This document shows positions 24,046-34,515 of a stretch of 64,000 nt of DNA, one piece after another. Numbering within the stretch: the first letter of the stretch is position 1; each line of letters starts with the position of its first letter. Both the position numbers and the translations under genes were made by a program. Source of the stretch: Kitasatospora acidiphila (lineage in GTDB: Bacteria; Actinomycetota; Actinomycetes; Streptomycetales; Streptomycetaceae); contig NZ_VIGB01000003.1 in the NCBI RefSeq assembly GCF_006636205.1, positions 2,604,001-2,668,000 of the forward strand, written 5' to 3'. The notes under the pieces were generated by a model, which was not told the DNA's origin, made no database searches, and was given only the letters and a program-made list of their open reading frames with translations.

Positions 24046-24765
24046 TCAGTGACCCATGCCCAATCCGCCGTCCACGGGAATGACGGCTCCGGTGATGTAC
24101 GCGGCCTCGTCGGAGGAGAGGAACCGCACGGTGGAGGCGATCTCGTCGGGCGCGGCGTAACGGCCGAGCGGCACCGCCGAGACAATCTCCTTGCGACGCT
24201 CCTCGCTGAGCACCGCGGTCATGTCGGTCGCCACGAACCCGGGCGAGACCACATTGACCGTGATGCCGCGCGGCCCGAACTCGCGGGCCAGCGAACGGGC
24301 GAGGCCGACCAGGCCGGCCTTGGACGCCGCGTAGTTGGCCTGCCCGGCCGTGCCCGTCAGGCCGACCACCGACGAGATCAGCACGATCCGTCCCCGCCTG
24401 GCCCGCAGCATCTTCGCCGAGGCCCGCTTGACCACCCGGAAGGTCCCGGTCAGGTTGGTGTCGACCACCGAGGTGAAGTCCTCCTCGGTCATCCGGAGCA
24501 TCAGGGTGTCCTTGGTGATGCCGGCGTTGGCCACCAGCACCTCCACCGGGCCCTGCTTCTCCTCGACCTCGGTCAGCGCGGCGTCCACCTGCGCGGCGTC
24601 GGTGACGTCGCAGCTGACCGCCAGCACGTCGTACTTGGCGAGCGCCTCGGGAACCTCGCCGGAGCGGCTGGTGATGGCGACCTTGTCGCCCGCCTCGGCG
24701 AAGGCCTGGGCGATGGCGAGCCCGATGCCCCGGTTGCCTCCGGTAACGAGAACCGACCGGCTCAC
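24046..24765 (-). CDS. fabG: 3-oxoacyl-[acyl-carrier-protein] reductase
   Basis: A 239-residue SDR that uses NADPH to reduce the beta-keto group of acyl-ACP. Seen are VTGGNRGIGLAIAQAFAE (TGxxxGxG), VANAGITKD, the Ser and the Y-x3-K of GQANYAASKAGL, and the ending VIPVDGGLGMGH. The GTG start has GAGAGGTG about 5 bases upstream. It is directly upstream of fabI in one operon, which separates it from general SDRs and supports the fatty-acid role. Confidence 0.96.
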   Translation of the reverse strand: MSRSVLVTGGNRGIGLAIAQAFAEAGDKVAITSRSGEVPEALAKYDVLAVSCDVTDAAQVDAALTEVEEKQGPVEVLVANAGITKDTLMLRMTEEDFTSVVDTNLTGTFRVVKRASAKMLRARRGRIVLISSVVGLTGTAGQANYAASKAGLVGLARSLAREFGPRGITVNVVSPGFVATDMTAVLSEERRKEIVSAVPLGRYAAPDEIASTVRFLSSDEAAYITGAVIPVDGGLGMGH

Positions 24766-25069
24766 GATTCACCTCTCCCTGTGTGGTCCCGCTGTGCGGG
24801 GGAAACGTACGCACTGTGACGCTATCGGTCGGCTCCGCGCCCAGGCGAATCGACCCTCGACAGGCCCTTCGGCGCAGAACTGTCGCCTTCTGACAATGGA
24901 CCCTCCATTTCTGCGCGCCGCCCTCGGCCCAGGTCGGCGCCCCGCAGATCGATCCGACGCGCGGGAACACCAGCGGCCGGACGCCCGTTGCACCGTCGGC
25001 GCGGCACAGGCGATGCGCTGCCGCGCCGCGACCGATTGCCGATTCACTCCAAGTAAGGGCGGCATCCCG
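24766..25069. other. 304-base divergent intergenic region
   Basis: Spacer between fabG (leftward) and the metallo-hydrolase gene (rightward). Both promoters must lie here. Apart from the fabG ribosome site I see no clear operator, hairpin or additional gene. Confidence 0.5.
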
Positions 25070-26209
25070 ATGAGCGATGCACTCCTCCGGACCAGGCGCC
25101 GGGGCCGGCTGCTCACCTTGACCGCACTGGCCGCCGCCGCAGCGGGCGCCGCGGCCTGGGCCGTGCGCGGCCTGCCGGGCGCCTTCGGGCGCGACCCGGA
25201 CGACCGCGACGACCGGATCCGCAACTCCCCGCAGTACGCGGACGGCACCTTCCACAACGCGCCGTCCGCGCTGGCCCGCACCTCGTCGGGCGAGCGGCCC
25301 GGCCCCGACACGATGCGCAAGGTGCTCTTCGAGAGCGAGGGCCGCACCCCGGCGCGCCCGGTGCCGCTGGTCCGGGAGGCGCCCACCGCCGCCCCGACCG
25401 AGGGCGTCGCGGTCACCTGGTACGGCCACGCCTCCGCGCTGGTCGAGATCGAGGGCAGCCGGGTGCTGCTGGACCCGATCTGGAGCGAGCGCTGCTCCCC
25501 GCTCACCAACCTGGGCCCCAAGCGGCTGCACCCGGTGCCGGTGGCGCTGTCCGACCTGCCCCCGGTGGACGTGGTGCTGATCTCGCACGACCACTACGAC
25601 CACCTCGACATGGCCACCGTGAAGGGCCTGCTGCGCAGCCAGTCGGCGCCGTTCGCGGTGCCGCTGGGGATCGGCGGGCACCTGCGCCGCTGGGGCGTGC
25701 CGGAGCACCGGATCATCGAGCTGGACTGGCAGGAGACCTGCACCCTGGGCGACTTGACGGTCACCCTGACCGCCGCGCACCACTTCTCCGGCCGCACCCT
25801 GAAGCGCAACACCACGCTCTGGGGCTCCTGGGTGATCGCCGGCCCCACCCGCAAGGTCTTCTACACCGGCGACTCCGGCTACTTCGAGGGCTACCGGGCG
25901 ATCGGCGAGCAGCACGGCCCGTTCGACGCCGCGCTGGTGGCGATCGGCGCCTACAACGAGGCCTGGGCGGACATCCACCTCAACCCGGAGGATGCCGTGC
26001 TGGCCCACCGCGAGTTGCAGGGCGGGCTGCTGCTGCCGGTCCACTGGTGCACCTTCAACCTCGCACTGCACCCGTGGGCCGAGCCGGTGGAGCGGCTGCT
26101 GGCCGAGGCCAAGGCGCAGGACGTACCGGTGGCCGTGCCGCGCCCGGGCGAGCGGGTCGAGGTGGCGAACCCGCCGGAGCCGGACTCCTGGTGGGTGGGC
26201 CTGGCCTGA
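25070..26209 (+). CDS. MBL-fold metallo-hydrolase (NAPE-PLD-like), exported or membrane-anchored
   Basis: A 379-residue metallo-beta-lactamase-fold hydrolase of the N-acylphosphatidylethanolamine-phospholipase D-like group. The N-terminus RTRRRGRLLTLTALAAAAAG is an Arg-rich start plus hydrophobic stretch, suggesting a Tat-like signal or membrane anchor. The fold begins near residue 120 (TWYGHASALVEIEGSRVLLD); the metal site is ISHDHYDHLDM with further ligands in TAAHHFSGRT, YTGDSGYF and PVHWCTFNL. AAGGGCGG precedes the ATG. The substrate is unknown; a phosphodiester lipid is the family expectation. Confidence 0.9.
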   Translation: MSDALLRTRRRGRLLTLTALAAAAAGAAAWAVRGLPGAFGRDPDDRDDRIRNSPQYADGTFHNAPSALARTSSGERPGPDTMRKVLFESEGRTPARPVPLVREAPTAAPTEGVAVTWYGHASALVEIEGSRVLLDPIWSERCSPLTNLGPKRLHPVPVALSDLPPVDVVLISHDHYDHLDMATVKGLLRSQSAPFAVPLGIGGHLRRWGVPEHRIIELDWQETCTLGDLTVTLTAAHHFSGRTLKRNTTLWGSWVIAGPTRKVFYTGDSGYFEGYRAIGEQHGPFDAALVAIGAYNEAWADIHLNPEDAVLAHRELQGGLLLPVHWCTFNLALHPWAEPVERLLAEAKAQDVPVAVPRPGERVEVANPPEPDSWWVGLA

Positions 26210-26280
26210 CGGCCCGTCCCTACGGAACGTCAACGCGCGGCCTTAACTTCTGGCCTCGAACCGCCCGCAGGGGACATGAT

Positions 26281-26312
26281 GCGGTGTCGGACCTGTCCTG
26301 GTCCGACACCGC
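26281..26312 (+). terminator. terminator of the metallo-hydrolase gene
   Basis: GCGGTGTCGGAC and GTCCGACACCGC form a perfect 12-bp stem with an 8-base loop, 71 bases after the hydrolase stop and 23 bases before the tldD start. It could also act as an attenuator for tldD. Confidence 0.8.
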
Positions 26313-26335
26313 GTCCTCACACCTCAGGGAGTCCG

Positions 26336-27885
<1,550 letters not shown>

Positions 27886-27886
<1 letters not shown>

Positions 27887-29283
27887 TGACGACGCGGAAC
27901 AACGCGCCGCACGAACTGGTCGAGCGCGCCCTGGAGTTGTCCCGGGCCGACGGCTGCATGGTACTGGTGGACGAGGAGACCACGGCCAACCTCCGCTGGG
28001 CCGGCAACGCCCTGACGACGAACGGCGTCACCCGGGGCCGCCGGGTTACCGTGATCGCGACGGTGGACGGCACCGAGGGAACCGCCTCCGGCGTGGTCGC
28101 CCGGGAGGCGGTCGGCGCGGCGGACCTGGAGGAGCTGGTCCGGGCCGCCGAGGCGACCGCCCGCGATGCCGGCCCGGCCGAGGACGCCCAGCCGCTGCTG
28201 TCCGGCGAGGCCGCCTCCCCGGACTTCACCGCGCCGCCGGCCGAGACCTCGATCGCGGTCTTCGACGCCTTCGCCCCCGAGCTGGGCGCCGCGTTCGCCC
28301 GTGCCCGGTCGTTGGGCCAGGCGCTCTACGGCTTCGCCCGGCACGAGCTGACCTCCACCTACCTGGGCAGCTCCACCGGCCTGCGGCTGCGGCACGACCA
28401 GCCCACCGGCACCGTGGAGTTCAACGCCAAGTCCTCCGGAACCTCGGCCTGGGTGGGCGAGGCGACCCGGGACTTCAGCGGGATCGACGTGGCCGCCCTG
28501 CAGTCCCAGCTGGACGAGCGACTGGCCTGGGGCAAGCGGAAGATCGACCTGCCGGCCGGCCGCTACGAGACGCTGCTGCCCCCGTCCGCCCTCGCCGATC
28601 TGATGATCTATCTGGCGTGGAGCGCCTCGGGCCGGGACGCCGTCGAGGGCCGCACCGTCTTCAGCCGCCCCGGCGGCGGCACCAAGCTCGGCGAGCGGCT
28701 CACCGGACTCCCGCTCACCCTGCGCTCCGACCCGGCCGCCCCGGGCCTGGAGTGCGCGCCGTTCGTGATCGCCCACTCCTCCGGCGGCGACCAGTCGGTC
28801 TTCGACAACGGCCTGCCGATCGCGCCCACCGACTGGATCCGCGAGGGCGTGCTGAACGACCTGACCACCACCCGGCACTCGGCCGCCCTGACCGGGCTGC
28901 CGGTCCGCCCCTTCGCCGACAACCTGGTGCTGGAGAGCGCCGACCAGGCCGCCGCGCCGAGCCTGGCCGAGCTGGTGGCCTCCACCGAGCGGGCCCTGCT
29001 GCTCACCTGCATCTGGTACATCCGCGAGGTCGACCCGGCCACCCTGCTGCTCACCGGCCTCACCCGGGACGGCGTCTACCTGGTCGAGAACGGCCAAGTG
29101 GTGGGCGAGGTCAACAACTTCCGCTTCAACGAATCCCCGGTCGACCTGCTGTCCCGGATCACCGAGGTCGGCCGCACCGAGCAGACCCTGCCCCGCGAGT
29201 GGAGCGACTACTTCAGCCGCGCCGCGATGCCGGCCGTCCGGGTCAGCGACTTCAACATGAGCTCAGTGAGCCAAGCTTCCTAG
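27886..29283 (+). CDS. tldE: TldE/PmbA family metalloprotease subunit
   Basis: A 465-residue TldE/PmbA-like protein, the non-zinc-binding partner that completes the substrate cleft of the TldD protease. It lacks the HExxxH motif but has the family C-terminus (TCIWYIREVDPATLLLTGLT then LVENGQVVGEVNNFRFNESP). Its ATG shares one base with the tldD stop (TGATG), so the two are translationally coupled, matching an equimolar complex. Confidence 0.95.
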
Positions 29284-29296
29284 GAGGACCCACGGT

Positions 29297-29851
29297 TTGG
29301 ACGAGCATCGTCTGGTCAAGACCTCGAAGATGCTCGCGAAGATCCTGCGCCACGACCCCGACCGAATCGGGATCGAACTGGACGGGGGCGGCTGGGTGTC
29401 GGTCGACATCCTGCTCGCCGCCCTCGCCCGGAAGGGCAACCGGCTCACCCGCGAGCAGTTGGACCACGTGGTGGCCAACAACAACAAGAAGCGTTTCGCC
29501 TACAGCGAGGACGGCACCCGGATACGGGCCAGCCAGGGCCACACCATCGAGGTGGACCTGGGCTTGGAGGCCGTCCCGCCGCCGGCGGTGCTCTACCACG
29601 GCACCGCCGAGCCGAGCGTGGCGGCCATCTTCCGCGAGGGGCTGCGCCCGATGCGCCGCCAGGACGTCCACCTCTCGGCGGACGTCGAGACGGCCACCCG
29701 GGTCGGGGCCCGGCACGGTCGCCCGGTGGTGCTGCGGGTGGACGCGGCCGGGCTGGCCGCCGCCGGCCACCTCTTCCGCCGCAGCGCCAACGGCGTGTGG
29801 CTCACGGACACCGTGCCGCCCGCCTTCCTCAGCCGCCACACCATCGGCTGA
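29297..29851 (+). CDS. kptA: RNA 2'-phosphotransferase (Tpt1/KptA family)
   Basis: A 184-residue KptA/Tpt1 enzyme that transfers an internal RNA 2'-phosphate to NAD, releasing nicotinamide and ADP-ribose cyclic phosphate. The N-terminal winged domain has KMLAKILRHDPDRIGIELDG; the ADP-ribosyltransferase-like domain has LYHGTAEPSVAAIF, LRPMRRQDVHLS and the Arg-rich LFRRSANGVWLT. It starts at TTG, which is unusual but supported by AGGAGG 9 bases upstream. In bacteria its RNA substrate is unknown, as no 2'-phosphate-leaving tRNA splicing occurs. Confidence 0.95.
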   Translation: MDEHRLVKTSKMLAKILRHDPDRIGIELDGGGWVSVDILLAALARKGNRLTREQLDHVVANNNKKRFAYSEDGTRIRASQGHTIEVDLGLEAVPPPAVLYHGTAEPSVAAIFREGLRPMRRQDVHLSADVETATRVGARHGRPVVLRVDAAGLAAAGHLFRRSANGVWLTDTVPPAFLSRHTIG

Positions 29852-29856
29852 GAAGC

Positions 29857-29887
29857 GGCCCGCCCCGGTCTGCCCGGGCGGCGGGCC
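29857..29887 (+). terminator. terminator of kptA
   Basis: GGCCCGCC and GGCGGGCC pair around a CG-rich inner stem and short loop immediately after the kptA stop codon. Confidence 0.65.
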
Positions 29888-29970
29888 CCGGCGTACCGTG
29901 GTGTCTGCTACCCGGGCAAACCGGGCAGGCGGAATCGGTACCGCGCGGGCACTCAGCGGAGGCGGAAGAG

Positions 29971-30321
29971 ATGGGCAGGAGCTCGGACGGCGAGGTGTTC
30001 CGGATCACCGGGGCCCGGAGCAGCCTCACGGAGGACGTCCGCGGGCGGCAGCGCCGCTATGTGATCTCGATGCTGATCCGCACCGCCTGCGTGCTGCTGG
30101 CCGTGGTGCTCTGGAACGTGGAGCGCTATCTGGCGTTCGTCGCGCTGGCGGGCGGGGTGCTGCTGCCGTACATCGCGGTGGTCATCGCCAACGCCGGCCG
30201 GGAGCGCTCGCCCGGGCTGCCGAGCACCTTCGATGTGCCGCCCACCACACCGCTGATGCTCGGCCCGGGCGGCCGGGGCGGCGCCGGGGCGCCGGAGTCC
30301 GACCAGACCGAAAACCTCTGA
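29971..30321 (+). CDS. DUF3099 family membrane protein
   Basis: A 116-residue protein matching the actinobacterial DUF3099 family. A short N-terminal motif (FRITGARSSLTEDVRGRQRR) precedes two membrane helices (ISMLIRTACVLLAVVLW and FVALAGGVLLPYIAVVIAN), and a polar Gly/Pro-rich tail follows. The two-helix topology is conserved in the family; the function is unknown. GCGGAAGAG stands directly before the ATG. Confidence 0.9.
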   Translation: MGRSSDGEVFRITGARSSLTEDVRGRQRRYVISMLIRTACVLLAVVLWNVERYLAFVALAGGVLLPYIAVVIANAGRERSPGLPSTFDVPPTTPLMLGPGGRGGAGAPESDQTENL

Positions 30322-30720
30322 GCGTAACCTGTCAGACCGTCAGACTGACTCTCCGTGACGGGCGAGTCGGGTCACCACATTCTCATCACAGAATAATGGT
30401 GCCCGATTCGCCCGTTTTTGTTGGCTTATGACGGCCGCGAACCTCAGGAAAAGCTCAAATAAATCTTGATAGCCCTAGCCAACGCCCCTATAGGCCGTGA
30501 CATACTGCATACGCGCTCCGCATCCCCCGTCGGAGCGACGGACCGACGCCGGGCGGCTCCCCCCGTGGCTGCCCGGCGTCGCCATGCCGTCAGAGGGATG
30601 CTGCCCATTCTTTGACGCGATCATGCCAGCGATCATGCATGTCACTTCGGCATATTCACTGAGGCATAGTCCAGGCGCGACAGTCCGCGGGCATACCGTG
30701 CGGATGAGAGACTGTCGATC
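30322..30720 (+). other. 399-base intergenic region
   Basis: Holds the strong terminator described separately (30358-30418) and then about 300 bases without a recognisable gene. The stretch 30425-30490 is unusually AT-rich for this genome and may hold promoter elements; nothing definite is seen. Confidence 0.5.
30358..30418 (+). terminator. intrinsic terminator of the DUF3099 gene
   Basis: ACGGGCGAGTCGGGTCACCA pairs with TGGTGCCCGATTCGCCCGT across a loop of about 19 bases, with only minor mismatches, and is followed by TTTTT. It is a rare textbook Rho-independent terminator for this high-GC genome. Confidence 0.9.
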
Positions 30721-30963
30721 ATGAGCATCGACTTCTTCGGCGACCAGCCCGAGGGGCCGCAGGGGCCACCGCAGTGCTCCGCCAAGGGCTGCCGGGCCGA
30801 CGCGCACTGGGTCCTGGTCTGGAACAACCCCAAGCTGCACACCCCGGACCGCCGCAAGACCTGGCTCGCCTGCGAGGAACACCGCGAACACCTGAGCCAG
30901 TTCCTGGGCGTGCGCGGCTTCCTGCGCGACACCGTACCGCTGGCTGACTGGACCGGGGACTGA
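30721..30963 (+). CDS. small conserved protein with a possible zinc knuckle, 80 aa
   Basis: An 80-residue protein with QCSAKGCRADAHWVLVWNNP, KTWLACEEHREHLSQFL and a short tail. The C-x4-C and later C-x2-H spacing could bind zinc. Similar small streptomycete proteins are, from memory, often labelled 'acetone carboxylase', which I consider a mislabel as nothing in the sequence supports enzymatic function. The ATG is weakly preceded by GAGAGA. It converges on moaA. Confidence 0.85.
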   Translation: MSIDFFGDQPEGPQGPPQCSAKGCRADAHWVLVWNNPKLHTPDRRKTWLACEEHREHLSQFLGVRGFLRDTVPLADWTGD

Positions 30964-31002
30964 CCGACCGTCAATCCGGCTTCCGGGCAGCCCTGTCGGG
31001 CG

Positions 31003-31992
31003 TCAGCCTCCGATGGCCGACATCGGCCGCTCGGGCTGGTGGAACTCTGGGTCGTCGATCCCGGCCCCGGCCTTCTTGCCCCACATCGCCGCCCGCCACA
31101 GCGCGGCCAGCTCGGCGTCGTCGGCGCCATCGCGCAGCGCCGTGCGCAGGTCGGTCTCGCCGGTCGCGAACAGGCAGTCGCGCACCTGGCCGTCGGCGGT
31201 CAGCCGGGTGCGATCGCAGGCCCGGCAGAACGGCCGGGTGACCGAGGCGATCACCCCGACGGTTCCCGGTCCGCCGTCCACCACCCAGCGTTCGGCCGGG
31301 GCGGCCCCGCGCGCGGCGGACTGCTCGGGGGTGAGGGTGAAGCGTTCGCCGAGCCGCTCCAGGATCTCGGCGGCGGTGACCATCCCGTCCCTGGTCCAGC
31401 CGTGCTGGGCGTCCAGCGGCATCTGCTCGATGAAGCGCAGCTGGTAGCCGTGGTCCAGGGTCCAGGCCAGCAGGTCGGCGGCCTCGTGGTCGTTGACCCC
31501 GCGCATCAGCACGGTGTTGATCTTCACGGGGGTGAGCCCGGCGGACTCGGCGGCGGCCAGGCCGTCCAGCACGTCCTGGTGGCGCTGCCGGCGGGTCAGG
31601 GTGTGGAAGGTCTCGGCGTCCAGGGTGTCCAGGGAGACGTTGACCCGGTCCAGGCCGGCCGCCTTCAGCGCCTCGGCGGTGCGGGCCAGGCCGACGCCGT
31701 TGGTGGTCAGCGACAGTTCGGGGCGCGGCTCCAACTCGGCGCAGGCGGCCACGATCGACACCAGTCCGGGGCGCAGCAGCGGCTCGCCGCCGGTGAACCG
31801 CACCTCGCGGATCCCCAGCTCGCGCACCGCCAGGCCGACCAGCCGGACGATCTCCTCGTCGGTCAGCAGGGTCGGCTTGGCCAGCCACTGCAGACCCTGC
31901 TCCGGCATGCAGTAGGTGCAGCGCAGATTGCACCGGTCGGTCAGTGAGACCCGCAGGTCCACGGCCTGGCGGCCGAACGTGTCGAGGAGCAC
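31003..31992 (-). CDS. moaA: GTP 3',8-cyclase MoaA
   Basis: A 329-residue radical SAM enzyme for the first step of molybdenum cofactor synthesis: rearrangement of GTP to 3',8-cyclo-GTP. The SAM cluster motif is [20 protein letters not shown]; a second cluster uses the Cys residues of [13 protein letters not shown] and VRDCLF; substrate-binding [10 protein letters not shown] and TTNGVGL are present. The sequence ends PMSAIGG, and the C-terminal GG is the conserved active-site-reaching tail. The GTG at 31992 is chosen (GGGGAAGG 8 bases upstream, and this gives the family N-terminus LLDTFGR) over TTG 32016. Confidence 0.95.
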   Translation of the reverse strand: MLLDTFGRQAVDLRVSLTDRCNLRCTYCMPEQGLQWLAKPTLLTDEEIVRLVGLAVRELGIREVRFTGGEPLLRPGLVSIVAACAELEPRPELSLTTNGVGLARTAEALKAAGLDRVNVSLDTLDAETFHTLTRRQRHQDVLDGLAAAESAGLTPVKINTVLMRGVNDHEAADLLAWTLDHGYQLRFIEQMPLDAQHGWTRDGMVTAAEILERLGERFTLTPEQSAARGAAPAERWVVDGGPGTVGVIASVTRPFCRACDRTRLTADGQVRDCLFATGETDLRTALRDGADDAELAALWRAAMWGKKAGAGIDDPEFHQPERPMSAIGG

Positions 31993-32058
31993 GGTGCGCA
32001 CCTTCCCCAGTCGCAAGTGGCGCCCGGCCCACCGTCGGGATGGACCGGGCGCCAGCTT

Positions 32059-32143
32059 AGACCAGGTGGATCTTCAGACCAGCTGGAGCTTTGGACCATG
32101 GCCACCTTTGGACCAGCATGATCTTTGGACCAGTGGCATCTTG
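32059..32143. repeat. five 17-bp tandem repeats between moaA and actP
   Basis: The consecutive units are AGACCAGGTGGATCTTC, AGACCAGCTGGAGCTTT, GGACCATGGCCACCTTT, GGACCAGCATGATCTTT and GGACCAGTGGCATCTTG. The consensus is RGACCAG-N6-ATCTTT. They fill the spacer between the actP stop and the moaA start. Confidence 0.9.
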
Positions 32144-32167
32144 AGACCTCGGCTCAGCGGGCCGCGA

Positions 32168-33835
32168 TCAGTGCGCACCGATCCCCGTGAGGGAGCGGAC
32201 TTCCAGTTCAGCGTACTTCCCCCGGTCGGCCGGACGGCGGGAGAGCACGGTGCCCAGCCAGCCGGCCAGGAAGCCCACCGGGATCGAGACCAGGCCGGGG
32301 TTCTCCAACGGGAACCACTGGAAGTCGCTGTGCGGGAAGAGTGAGGCGGGCCCGCCGGAGACCACCGGGGAGAACACCACCAGCACCACCGAGCTGACCA
32401 GCCCGGCGTAGATCGAGCTGACCGCCCCGGCGGTGGTGAACCGCTTCCAGTAGAGCGAGTAGAGCATGGTGGGCAGGTTGGCCGAGGCGGCGACCGCGAA
32501 GGCCAGCGCCACCAGGGCGGCGGTGTTCAGCTTGTCGGCGTAGATGCTCAAGCCGATGGCGATCGCGCCGATCACCACGGCGGCCAGCTTGGCCGAGCGC
32601 ACCTCCTCGCGTTCGCCCACCTTGCCGCGGCGGATCACGTTGGCGTAGAGGTCATGGGCGAACGAGGCCGAGGAGGCCAGGGTGAGGCCGGCGACCACGG
32701 CCAGGATGGTGGCGAAGGCCACCGCCGAGACCACCGCCAGCAGGATCGCGCCGCCGGTGGTGCCGGCGCCGCCGCCGAGCGACTGGGCGAGCAGCGGGGC
32801 GGCGGTGTTGCCGGCCGCGTTGGAGGCCTTGATGGTCTTCGGGCCGACCAGGGCCGCCGCGCCGAAGCCGAGCGCCAGCGTCATCAGGTAGAACACGCCG
32901 ATGATCCCGATCGCCCACAGCACCGACTTCCGGGCCGCCTTGGCGGTGGGCACGGTGTAGAAGCGGACCAGGATGTGCGGCAGGCCGGCGGTGCCGAACA
33001 CCAGGGCCAGGCCGAGGCTGATGAAGTCCAGCTTGGTGGTGCCGCTCTCGCCGTACTTGAGCCCCGGCTGCAGGAAGGCGGAGCCCTTGCCGCTGGCGTG
33101 CGCGGCGGCGCCCAGCAGGGTGGACGGATTGAAGTGGTACTTGGCCAGCACCATCACGGTCATCAGCGCGGCGCCCAGGATGAGCAGCACCGCCTTGACG
33201 ATCTGCACCCAGGTGGTGCCCTTCATCCCGCCGACCGTGACGTAGAGCACCATCAGCGCGCCGACCGCCACCACGGTCCAGGTCTTGGCGGCGCTGCCCT
33301 CGATGCCGAGTAGTAACGCGACCAGCGAACCGGCGCCGACCATCTGGGCCAGCAGGTAGAAGACCGAAACGACGATGGTGGAGATCCCGGCGGCGGTGCG
33401 GACCGGCCGCTGGCGCATCCGGAAGGCCAGCACGTCGGCCATGGTGTAGCGGCCGGAGTTGCGCAGCGGTTCGGCGATCAGCAGCAGGGCGACCAGCCAG
33501 GCCACCAGGAAGCCGATCGAGTAGAGGAAGCCGTCGTAGCCGGAGAGGGCGATGGCACCGGCGATCCCGAGGAAGGAGGCCGCGGACATGTAGTCGCCGG
33601 AGATCGCCAGGCCGTTCTGCAGACCGGAGAAGCCGCGGCCACCGGCGTAGAAGTCGGTGGCGGTCCTGGTCTGGCGGCCGGCCCAGACCGTGATGCCCAG
33701 GGTGACCAGGACGAAGAACGCGAACAGCGCCAGGGTCAGGTCGCGGTGGCCGGCGGCCGGGTTGGCCGCGAGGTCGGTCGCGGCCGGGTGGGTCGCGGCC
33801 AGGCGGGTTGCCGTGAGCTGAGTCCAGGTGGTCAT
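32168..33835 (-). CDS. actP: cation/acetate symporter (sodium:solute symporter family)
   Basis: A 555-residue sodium:solute symporter with about 13 membrane helices, matching ActP-type acetate/monocarboxylate carriers. After a Thr/Ala-rich N-terminal tail the first helix is LTLALFAFFVLVTLGITVWA; YAGGRGFSGLQNGLAISGDY and SAASFLGIAGAIALSGYDGF carry the family's sodium-site helix. It overlaps the DUF485 gene by 4 bases (ATGA), the normal yjcH-actP arrangement. Specificity for acetate is inferred from the family and the DUF485 partner. Confidence 0.93.
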   Translation of the reverse strand: MTTWTQLTATRLAATHPAATDLAANPAAGHRDLTLALFAFFVLVTLGITVWAGRQTRTATDFYAGGRGFSGLQNGLAISGDYMSAASFLGIAGAIALSGYDGFLYSIGFLVAWLVALLLIAEPLRNSGRYTMADVLAFRMRQRPVRTAAGISTIVVSVFYLLAQMVGAGSLVALLLGIEGSAAKTWTVVAVGALMVLYVTVGGMKGTTWVQIVKAVLLILGAALMTVMVLAKYHFNPSTLLGAAAHASGKGSAFLQPGLKYGESGTTKLDFISLGLALVFGTAGLPHILVRFYTVPTAKAARKSVLWAIGIIGVFYLMTLALGFGAAALVGPKTIKASNAAGNTAAPLLAQSLGGGAGTTGGAILLAVVSAVAFATILAVVAGLTLASSASFAHDLYANVIRRGKVGEREEVRSAKLAAVVIGAIAIGLSIYADKLNTAALVALAFAVAASANLPTMLYSLYWKRFTTAGAVSSIYAGLVSSVVLVVFSPVVSGGPASLFPHSDFQWFPLENPGLVSIPVGFLAGWLGTVLSRRPADRGKYAELEVRSLTGIGAH

Positions 33836-34248
33836 TCGCCGGCCTCCTGCGGGGTCGCGTTGCGGGGTGCCTGCTCGGCTGCGGTGGGCGCGGCGTACCG
33901 GTGCCGCAGCTCCTCGGCGATCGGGTCCAGCCGGCGGTTCGCGAAGCGCGCGTACCAGGCGGCGATGGCGAAGGTGCTGACGAACTGCAGCAGGCCCATC
34001 AGCAGTGCCACGTTGATGCTGCCGAACAGCGTGGCGGCCATGAAGCCGTGCGCATAGCTGGAGAGCAGCACGTAGAGCAGGTACCAGAGCAGGAAGCCGA
34101 CGGTCACCGGGAAGGCGAAACCGCGGGTGGTGCTGCGCAGGGTGCGTAGGGCGGGGTCCTGGGTGATCTGGTCCGCGAGGGCGGGGGCGGGGGCGGTTGC
34201 CGTGAGGTCGCCGCCGGCCTGGGGCTCGGGTTGAGCGGGATGGTCCAC
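33832..34248 (-). CDS. DUF485 membrane protein (YjcH-like)
   Basis: A 138-residue small membrane protein with two helices (FPVTVGFLLWYLLYVLLSSY and SINVALLMGLLQFVSTFAIA) separated by AHGFMAATLFG, as in the DUF485/YjcH family always found upstream of ActP-type symporters. The GTG at 34248 is chosen because AGGAGAG stands 5 bases upstream; an ATG nine codons earlier is in frame but without a good site. It is translationally coupled to the symporter. Confidence 0.92.
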   Translation of the reverse strand: MDHPAQPEPQAGGDLTATAPAPALADQITQDPALRTLRSTTRGFAFPVTVGFLLWYLLYVLLSSYAHGFMAATLFGSINVALLMGLLQFVSTFAIAAWYARFANRRLDPIAEELRHRYAAPTAAEQAPRNATPQEAGE

Positions 34249-34293
34249 TCCATCTCTCCTGACGTCGTGATTCATCCAATCGGTTCTTCGGAT

Positions 34294-34349
34294 CGATGTA
34301 CCCAAACTCTGGCCGAAATACATCGTTTGGCGAATTTACGTACGCCAAA
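34294..34349. promoter_or_regulatory. two interlocked inverted repeats upstream of DUF485-actP
   Basis: CGATGTA (34294) is repeated in inverse as TACATCG (34319), and immediately next TTTGGCG (34326) is repeated in inverse as CGCCAAA (34343) across AATTTACGTA. They lie 46-100 bases upstream of the operon start in an AT-rich stretch, where promoter and operators are expected. Confidence 0.6.
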
Positions 34350-34357
34350 AGTCCACA

Positions 34358-34386
34358 GGGGCGGTGTCGACCCACGACACCGCCCC
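34358..34386 (-). terminator. terminator of the alcohol dehydrogenase gene
   Basis: GGGGCGGTGTCG and CGACACCGCCCC form a perfect 12-bp stem with a 5-base loop, downstream of the dehydrogenase and upstream of the DUF485-actP promoter. Confidence 0.8.
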
Positions 34387-34515
34387 CGCTGGGGAGTTGA
34401 GCGCCCGTCAGGCGCTTCAGATTATCTGCTGGTCCGTTTAATAATGCCCATTAGTCGAGACCGGCAATCGAACCTGAATTCGATCCTCGAATGAGAATGC
34501 GAACGGAAGCGCGAA

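Noticed and set aside
23270-26233. Leftward 987-codon frame that includes fabI and the antisense of the metallo-hydrolase
   Set aside because: Only the last 256 codons are fabI; the remainder overlaps fabG in another frame and lies antisense to the metallo-hydrolase gene, with no protein-like character.
29852-29970. tRNA-like fold before the DUF3099 gene
   Set aside because: It can form stems but lacks a T-loop (GGTTCGA) and anticodon arm; it is a kptA terminator plus leader.
32059-32143. CRISPR array
   Set aside because: Units are 17 bp, adjacent and degenerate, with no unique spacers of constant length and no cas genes.
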